Assembly (NCBI RefSeq): GCF_001949145.1
Contig: NW_019091361.1
Location: forward strand, 4,088,164-4,152,163
Source: Acanthaster planci
Lineage: Eukaryota > Echinodermata > Asteroidea > Valvatida > Acanthasteridae
Length of the DNA: 64,000 bases
Reading direction: 5' to 3'
The notes beneath the pieces were generated by a model. The model was given only the letters and a program-made list of their open reading frames with translations, searched no databases and was not told the DNA's origin. A program made the translations under genes and the position numbers. Shown here one piece after another: positions 63,101-64,000 of this stretch (position 1 is the first letter of the stretch; every line of letters begins with the position of its first letter).

Positions 63101-63749
63101 TCACCCCCCCCAGATCATTCACCAGACGGGCAAGGATATGATGCTGCTGTTCACACGATGGGGTCGCATCGGCGATGAGGGACAATTCCAGAAGACCCCT
63201 TTCAACTCCAAGGAGGAGGTGATCAAGGAATTCCAGAAGATCTTCAAGGCCAAGACTGGCAATGACTGGTCCAGCGTCAGAGAGTAAGATGCTACGTGGA
63301 AGTGTTCGGCTTCATGGATGTACCTGAAGTTTCCTCTGCAAATTATTTTTGTTTCTTACCTTTTAGCATTTCTTCTAGACCAGTCTCGTGACTGGTCTTG
63401 TATCTGGTCTTGTGTTTGGTCTTGAGAATAATTTTGTGATGGGCCTAGTGTTTGGTCTTGTGTCTGGTCTTTTAGCTTGTCTTTTGTCTGGTCTTGTGTC
63501 TGATCTTGTGTCTGGTCTTGTGACTTGTCTTGTGTCTGGTCTGGGAGTTGTCTTTTAATGATCTTAACTGCAACATTACTCCCTGTGTCTATGACCAGTT
63601 TCCACAAGGAGCCCAAGAAATACCAACTGGTGAGAGAAGACCACTGGAGAGCCAAACGGAGGAAGGCCATCAAGGCGTTCACGTTCAACCTTGAGTCCTC
63701 GGTGCCTTCCAAGCTGCCATCAGCAGTGCAGGCAGCCATCAAAGAACTG
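27093..63749 (+). CDS. Giant ankyrin-WGR poly(ADP-ribose) polymerase (PME-5/tankyrase-like), 3'-partial
   Basis: Forty-one exons with consensus GT-AG borders chain with no phase conflict into 2,084 codons. Parts: start to about 45, basic with KRKR nuclear signal; 45-176, unrecognised globular region; 190-215, acidic run; 261-267, AT-hook-like KGRGRPK; 279-350, lysine/alanine-rich H1-like; about 380-1880, some twenty ankyrin repeats (many with TPLHxAA, GADVxAKD) broken by charged loops; 1942-2034, WGR domain with FTRWGRIGDEG; 2034 onward, start of a probable PARP helical regulatory domain (SKLPSAVQAAIKEL). The catalytic domain lies off the right edge. Ankyrin repeats followed by WGR and PARP is the layout of nematode PME-5; vertebrate tankyrases have SAM instead of WGR. 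Expected role: nuclear ADP-ribosylation activated by DNA ends through WGR, with ankyrins recruiting partners. Starts at 27093, 27563 or 19661 are all possible. A symmetric exon missed inside a long intron cannot be excluded. Confidence 0.88.
27545..27610 (+). CDS. PARP exon 2
   Basis: Twenty-two codons, phase 0 at both ends, beginning PPRRARMADEG. It contains the alternative start ATG at 27563. Donor is AAG|GTGGGT. Confidence 0.7.
28235..28421 (+). CDS. PARP exon 3: nuclear localisation signal and start of N-terminal domain
   Basis: Residues 26-88. Opens with GKRRAASAPSPRSPQIKRKR, a bipartite-type nuclear signal, then the start of the unrecognised domain (EYYQSDVVDAISKQS, FFNKNTYLAVRTDN). 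Splices after the first base of a glycine codon. Confidence 0.85.
29789..30055 (+). CDS. PARP exon 4: unrecognised N-terminal domain
   Basis: Residues 88-176. Contains KYFICKTAQNVYHTTKMFKI and WLELRTMPGTYEMSYRD, followed by a helix-like LPRNEINRVEQILGLAIKKE. The alternation of hydrophobic and aromatic residues suggests a compact alpha/beta fold. I do not recognise the family. Confidence 0.85.
30499..30804 (+). CDS. PARP exon 5: acidic run and AT-hook-like motif
   Basis: Residues 177-278. A run of about 25 Asp/Glu/Asn encoded by GAT/GAC/GAG repeats is followed by Pro/Lys-rich sequence (KKRAPKKPKPKPKK) and KGRGRPKAT, which carries the RGRP core of an AT-hook. Suggests DNA or chromatin binding. 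Confidence 0.85.
31582..31849 (+). CDS. PARP exon 6: lysine/alanine-rich H1-like segment
   Basis: Residues 279-368. Lys and Ala make up most of the first 70 residues, without acidic balance, as in histone H1 tails. The end (HPNDQLTPNNDIEVVPKDP) leads into the ankyrin region. Confidence 0.85.
32258..32539 (+). CDS. PARP exon 7: first ankyrin repeats
   Basis: Residues 368-462. Helix pairs SIRAVLTNDMSLLKKLIEDK and TALDYAARMDNQAALKLLIPE mark the first one or two ankyrin units. Confidence 0.85.
33308..33392 (+). CDS. PARP exon 8
   Basis: Residues 462-490 (YNFKSLGHAVREINIARGSR). Ankyrin-like helix plus loop. Completes an arginine codon from exon 7 and ends in phase 0. Confidence 0.8.
34337..34444 (+). 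CDS. PARP exon 9
   Basis: Residues 491-526, phase 0 at both ends. Includes NREYLQEALSSGISEKTINM, a helix pair compatible with an irregular ankyrin unit. Confidence 0.8.
35240..35359 (+). CDS. PARP exon 10
   Basis: Residues 527-566, phase 0. MHIVKAINAGHRKLAGSLVK fits the two helices of an ankyrin repeat. Confidence 0.8.
36065..36145 (+). CDS. PARP exon 11: basic linker
   Basis: Residues 567-593, phase 0. Short basic segment (FKRVSVKKKPYENDR) linking ankyrin blocks. The donor is the weaker AGA|GTAATT. Confidence 0.75.
36509..36815. mobile_element. 307-bp inverted-repeat element carrying a tRNA-like segment
   Basis: Left end CCCGTGAAACCTGGTCTGC and right end, reversed, CCCGTGAAACCTGGTGCGC are near-perfect inverted repeats, continuing into T-rich arms. 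TATTAA occurs just outside the left end and again a few bases beyond the right end, perhaps a target duplication. It lies in the intron after PARP exon 11. Confidence 0.7.
36635..36703 (-). tRNA. tRNA-Tyr-like relic
   Basis: Minus-strand reading GCTTCGATAGCTTAGTTGG and GGTTCGAATCC give recognisable A and B boxes, and the order resembles eukaryotic tRNA-Tyr(GUA). The acceptor stem does not close, the T stem mispairs and the anticodon loop has changed. It is a pseudogene or SINE head inside the inverted-repeat element. Confidence 0.5.
37123..37286 (+). CDS. PARP exon 12: ankyrin repeats
   Basis: Residues 594-648. Two clear units: VTPIHCAAINPNPKILAKLL and GRKPIHYAAACEGSGPLELLL. Confidence 0.9.
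37583..37692 (+). CDS. PARP exon 13: ankyrin repeat
   Basis: Residues 648-684. GMNPDETDNKAMTPLMVAS and YGRQQNIEVLVKKIE form one full repeat. Confidence 0.9.
38127..38212 (+). CDS. PARP exon 14: ankyrin repeat
   Basis: Residues 685-713. YAIHYASKAGHV is the first helix and turn of a repeat completed by exon 15. A basic insertion (GVKRKS) precedes it. Confidence 0.88.
38721..38877 (+). CDS. PARP exon 15: ankyrin repeats
   Basis: Residues 714-766. DCVKSLIKHGADTEA completes one repeat and LTPLMLAAQCGHFQVVKTLI gives the next. Confidence 0.9.
39420..39628 (+). CDS. PARP exon 16: ankyrin repeats
   Basis: Residues 766-835. Two near-consensus repeats: RTSLMLACMNGHYPVATLLL and NSPVHYASAYGWWHCLKLLL, each followed by a GA/GGDPN-type hairpin. 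Confidence 0.9.
39946..40167 (+). CDS. PARP exon 17: ankyrin repeats
   Basis: Residues 836-909, phase 0. TPPLGVALMKGHTGCADLLL and the longer unit ATLVMLTAASPMTKYMVEQM, then KANLSLVDIDNRNA. Confidence 0.9.
41085..41126 (+). CDS. PARP exon 18 (42-bp exon)
   Basis: Fourteen codons, LHYLAAGGMPDQGN, continuing the DIDNRNA hairpin of exon 17 into the next ankyrin helix. Phase 0 at both ends, so skipping would keep the frame. Confidence 0.85.
42423..42548 (+). CDS. PARP exon 19: ankyrin repeat
   Basis: Residues 924-965, phase 0. ILDVARVLMEKGCDATVKDK followed by KTPINLALQQ. Confidence 0.88.
43023..43178 (+). CDS. PARP exon 20: ankyrin repeat
   Basis: Residues 966-1017, phase 0. MELVQLFLDKGCSLSLDVGQ and NALHIMAEHC. 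Confidence 0.88.
43948..44100 (+). CDS. PARP exon 21: charged loop and ankyrin unit
   Basis: Residues 1018-1068, phase 0. Acidic stretch EEAMDVDDDSAGEA then KKK, followed by EGRTPLLRCIIANSK. Confidence 0.85.
44713..44751 (+). CDS. PARP exon 22 (39-bp exon)
   Basis: Thirteen codons, GRKNFQNVFSMMK, phase 0 at both ends. It extends the loop between the two helices of the repeat. It could be skipped without a frame change. Confidence 0.8.
45324..45399 (+). CDS. PARP exon 23
   Basis: Residues 1082-1107. ALIEVAKSDVNAVVDSKDK is the outer helix and hairpin of a repeat. Ends one base into a codon. Confidence 0.82.
46152..46393 (+). CDS. PARP exon 24 with two in-frame acceptors (46152 or 46233)
   Basis: Ends at donor CTG|GTAGGT. 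The acceptor CACTACAG|AGGGC at 46152 and the acceptor CTACTGCAG|AGGGC at 46233 are 81 bases apart and both fit the phase of exon 23. The longer form adds 27 residues (with VAKKKWAKPHSV). The common part holds SSLHLLSVANNVPGLTILLK and FTPLQRAILHKRQDSSKLL, two ankyrin units. The short form was used for the residue numbering. Confidence 0.85.
46662..46910. mobile_element. Possible MITE with GGGCGTCA-type ends, copy 1
   Basis: CACGGGCGTGTCATGGGGAGC at the left and, on the other strand, GTGGAGGGCGTCACAAG near the right are similar inverted ends. An A-rich middle (AAAGGAAAAAGG) separates them. A related arrangement lies at 62727-62990. Divergence makes the call tentative. Confidence 0.4.
46956..47035 (+). 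CDS. PARP exon 25: ankyrin repeat
   Basis: Residues 1161-1187. IEAGANVNLFTADQRGDK then ATPLILAAR. Splits an arginine codon. Confidence 0.9.
47036..50051 (+). other. Long PARP intron (3.0 kb)
   Basis: Longest intron in the supported exon chain. No extra exon with a fitting phase was recognised; a phase-2/2 exon would be needed. It holds short open frames without family resemblance and a CpG-richer stretch at about 49550-49760. Confidence 0.5.
50052..50161 (+). CDS. PARP exon 26: ankyrin repeat
   Basis: Residues 1187-1224. ARLHDIIPILVAKGADVSAK followed by MTALHYITMAGD. Confidence 0.9.
50617..50848 (+). CDS. PARP exon 27: ankyrin repeats
   Basis: Residues 1224-1301. SVLLLAGASVNTPDAKHRTP, LHYSVNAD, then EFLIEKKANVFVKDIRGRLP and LHYAFVKMKK: two repeats with a Thr-rich insertion. 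Confidence 0.9.
51309..51468 (+). CDS. PARP exon 28: ankyrin repeat
   Basis: Residues 1301-1354. IEIVMVLLEAMKGQQVDTQD then GQTPLHWAAYRG, a near-consensus unit. Confidence 0.9.
52225..52301 (+). CDS. PARP exon 29: ankyrin repeat
   Basis: Residues 1355-1380. RIKDFNVKDNNGNTPLAMAA and GGND. Splits a serine codon. Confidence 0.9.
53094..53349 (+). CDS. PARP exon 30: ankyrin repeat with long insertion
   Basis: Residues 1380-1465. VAIMLIQKGASINTMVT, then a Pro/Trp-rich insertion (WQWKPLVKPPLAPV) and the helices SFFQAVVSEGWQGVVYLMMD. The G+C is clearly higher than in the flanking introns. Confidence 0.9.
53974..54132 (+). CDS. PARP exon 31
   Basis: Residues 1466-1518, phase 0. A charged Gln/Arg-rich helix (STMVRKQRDAQKLQQTNRRA) is followed by RSLLHLLSMHAVSPN, an ankyrin first helix. 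Confidence 0.88.
54710..54827 (+). CDS. PARP exon 32: ankyrin repeat
   Basis: Residues 1519-1558. ATSLFNRGGKLFARDDKG, then CTPLHYVAANQNAALCKLF. Confidence 0.9.
55358..55475 (+). CDS. PARP exon 33: ankyrin repeat
   Basis: Residues 1558-1597. NCSDHRGRTPLAAVFWN and the helix STKEVIR. Confidence 0.88.
55827..56091 (+). CDS. PARP exon 34: ankyrin repeats
   Basis: Residues 1597-1685. A long loop (GWLKHKKPAESLEAW) precedes SPLLIHMHVDNFEACKFLLK, NGASCNYADENRLTPLMHAV. Confidence 0.9.
56531..57367 (+). mobile_element. 845-bp-type MITE, copy 2 (837 bp), inside a PARP intron
   Basis: Similar to 20565-21409 from end to end in the same orientation: same inverted ends (TAGAGCATGATAGTTG and CCGGCTCTATA), same inner words (ACTGAAAAATCACCTGACC, AAAGAGAAATATCCTGCCA). 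It lies in the intron between exons 34 and 35. Differences are scattered, so both copies are old. Confidence 0.8.
58141..58267 (+). CDS. PARP exon 35: ankyrin unit
   Basis: Residues 1686-1728. NEIDLVKLLLDHDFDPDEAS completes a repeat, then ETLSAWATNIWEQK. The donor AAAA|GTAATA is weak, but it is the only one that keeps the frame with exon 36. The stronger-looking GCAG|GTGACT at about 58349 leads to a stop. Confidence 0.8.
58542..58589. repeat. Two adjacent perfect palindromes
   Basis: GGGAGGAATTCCTCCC (58542-58557) is a perfect 16-bp palindrome. At 58562-58589, 13-bp arms (TATAGTCTGGTCT and its complement) flank two bases. They lie in the intron between exons 35 and 36. Confidence 0.85.
58805..58829. 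repeat. GT microsatellite
   Basis: Ten or so GT units in a row in the intron between exons 35 and 36. Confidence 0.85.
59198..59374 (+). CDS. PARP exon 36: acidic insertion
   Basis: Residues 1728-1787. A second Asp/Glu-rich run (DEDEEDEENPEDEDEDPEEV) inside the ankyrin region, followed by basic KVKKPNSLSR. Confidence 0.85.
59818..60015 (-). mobile_element. 845-bp-type MITE, inverted fragment (copy 3)
   Basis: Read on the minus strand it follows the middle part of copies 1 and 2: TCAGTAAAAGCCGAAA, GATCAAAATAT, AGCAATAATCTACC, then GGAACC and GGGGAGGTAAATCTTTGC, ending near ATCGCGTTTTCACGTAAG. Both ends of the element are absent. It sits just upstream of PARP exon 37. Confidence 0.65.
60153..60427 (+). 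CDS. PARP exon 37: last ankyrin repeats
   Basis: Residues 1787-1878. LDVNAADLLGRTAIHYVAKA, WENVKLLELLAQQGARTTGQ and KTPLDYALETRSGRVADVLQ give two to three repeats closing the array. Confidence 0.9.
61304..61494 (+). CDS. PARP exon 38: linker before WGR
   Basis: Residues 1879-1942. A Pro-rich segment, then an acidic helix (AMLKQLEAEWETDTAEETEE). Unstructured linker between ankyrin array and WGR. Confidence 0.88.
62367..62472 (+). CDS. PARP exon 39: WGR domain, first half
   Basis: Residues 1942-1977. VVLTDENQDIPYSVTLTKVD and GVYGMNNFYVMQ fit the first strands of a WGR domain. Confidence 0.92.
62727..62990. mobile_element. Possible MITE with GGGCGTCA-type ends, copy 2
   Basis: GGTGGGCATGGGCATCACTGG at the left and, on the other strand, CCGTGGGCGTCACCAGG at the right are similar inverted ends, with an A-rich stretch between, as at 46662-46910. 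It lies in the intron between exons 39 and 40. Confidence 0.45.
63114..63283 (+). CDS. PARP exon 40: WGR domain, second half
   Basis: Residues 1978-2034. The diagnostic Trp-Gly-Arg is at 63159-63167 within LLFTRWGRIGDEGQFQ, followed by FNSKEEVIKEFQKIFKAKTG and NDW, as in PARP1/2/3-type WGR domains, which contact DNA ends and pass the signal to the helical domain. Confidence 0.93.
63390..63545. repeat. 12-bp minisatellite (TCTGGTCTTGTG-like)
   Basis: About a dozen variable copies of a CTGGTCTTGTGT unit in the intron just before exon 41. The lack of stops on the minus strand makes a long Asp/Gln/Thr-rich frame that is not a gene. Confidence 0.85.
63599..63749 (+). CDS. PARP exon 41: end of WGR and start of regulatory domain
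   Basis: Residues 2034-2084. KYQLVRED closes the WGR module. SKLPSAVQAAIKEL resembles the first helix of the PARP regulatory domain (SKL-x-x-x-VQ-x-L-I). Donor CTG|GTAAAG at 63750. Reading through would stop at 63793 after 14 unrelated residues. The next exons and the catalytic H-Y-E residues lie outside the window. Confidence 0.85.
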
Positions 63750-64000
63750 GTAAAGAACTCCGGGGAAGAGAACCCCTGCAGAAAGTGTTTCTGATCAGAA
63801 TGAGCTATTTTGGTATTTCAAAGAGGCAAAGACATCTGAGAACGTAACACCAGTTCGAACATGTTCAGTGCATGTTGATTGCTGTATATCGGCCGCGCTG
63901 ATATAGCTGACCATGCACGTATGTGTGGTTTGATACTCCTGAATTGACCTACAATGCCATTTTCCAACTTTTTCAAAATTCCAAACTTGCTTATTGACAA

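Noticed and set aside
63356-63742. 128-codon minus-strand frame with repeated Asp-Gln-Thr units
   Set aside because: Produced by the 12-bp minisatellite and the antisense of PARP exon 41.
63750-63793. Direct stop of the PARP at 63793 by reading through exon 41
   Set aside because: It would end inside the first helix of the regulatory domain. A GT donor at 63750 and the family layout argue for further exons beyond the window.
1-64000. CRISPR array, bacterial operon or phage features
   Set aside because: Spliced eukaryotic genes, no regularly spaced repeats with unique spacers and no prokaryotic gene packing.

Overview
The window is animal genomic DNA. It has spliced genes with canonical GT-AG introns, roughly 60% A+T intergenic sequence, several dispersed repeat families with terminal inverted repeats, a decayed Ty3/gypsy-type retroelement and tRNA-like relics. 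Gene content points to a marine invertebrate, more likely a deuterostome than not: a giant ankyrin-WGR-PARP of the nematode PME-5 type (a type I do not know from vertebrates) and GPI-type cyclase-family enzymes. I cannot name the species from sequence alone.

Layout. 1-2.1 kb: no gene seen. 2.16-3.7 kb (perhaps to 4.06 kb): remains of a gypsy-like pol with reverse transcriptase and chromodomain pieces. 4.3-6.1 kb: repeats, namely a fold-back hairpin and three copies of a CGTCG-rich repeat, one split by a 200-bp MITE. 7.26-8.32 kb: cyclase-family gene 1 (two exons). 8.3-14.5 kb: gene-free, with two more CGTCG-rich stretches. 14.64-16.55 kb: cyclase-family gene 2, a tandem paralogue with the same intron position. 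16.5-19.4 kb: gene-free except for a tRNA-like relic. 19.4-19.75 kb: CpG-rich stretch ending in a possible alternative first exon. 20.57-21.41 kb: an 845-bp MITE. 27.09 kb to the right edge: one very large + strand gene.

The large gene. I could chain 41 exons over about 36.7 kb. Every splice junction keeps phase, giving 2,084 codons before the window ends. Order of parts: basic N-terminus; an unrecognised globular region (exons 3-4); an acidic run, an AT-hook-like motif and a lysine-rich, histone-H1-like stretch (exons 5-6); about twenty ankyrin repeats (exons 7-37) broken by acidic and basic loops; a WGR domain (exons 39-40); and the beginning of a probable PARP helical regulatory domain (exon 41). 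The catalytic domain should lie beyond position 64000. An 81-bp in-frame tandem duplication at exon 24 gives two competing splice acceptors. Introns carry MITE copies, a tRNA-Tyr-like relic inside an inverted-repeat element, perfect palindromes and a minisatellite.

The two cyclase genes are likely secreted, GPI-anchored metal hydrolases. They have no visible functional link to the nuclear PARP gene.
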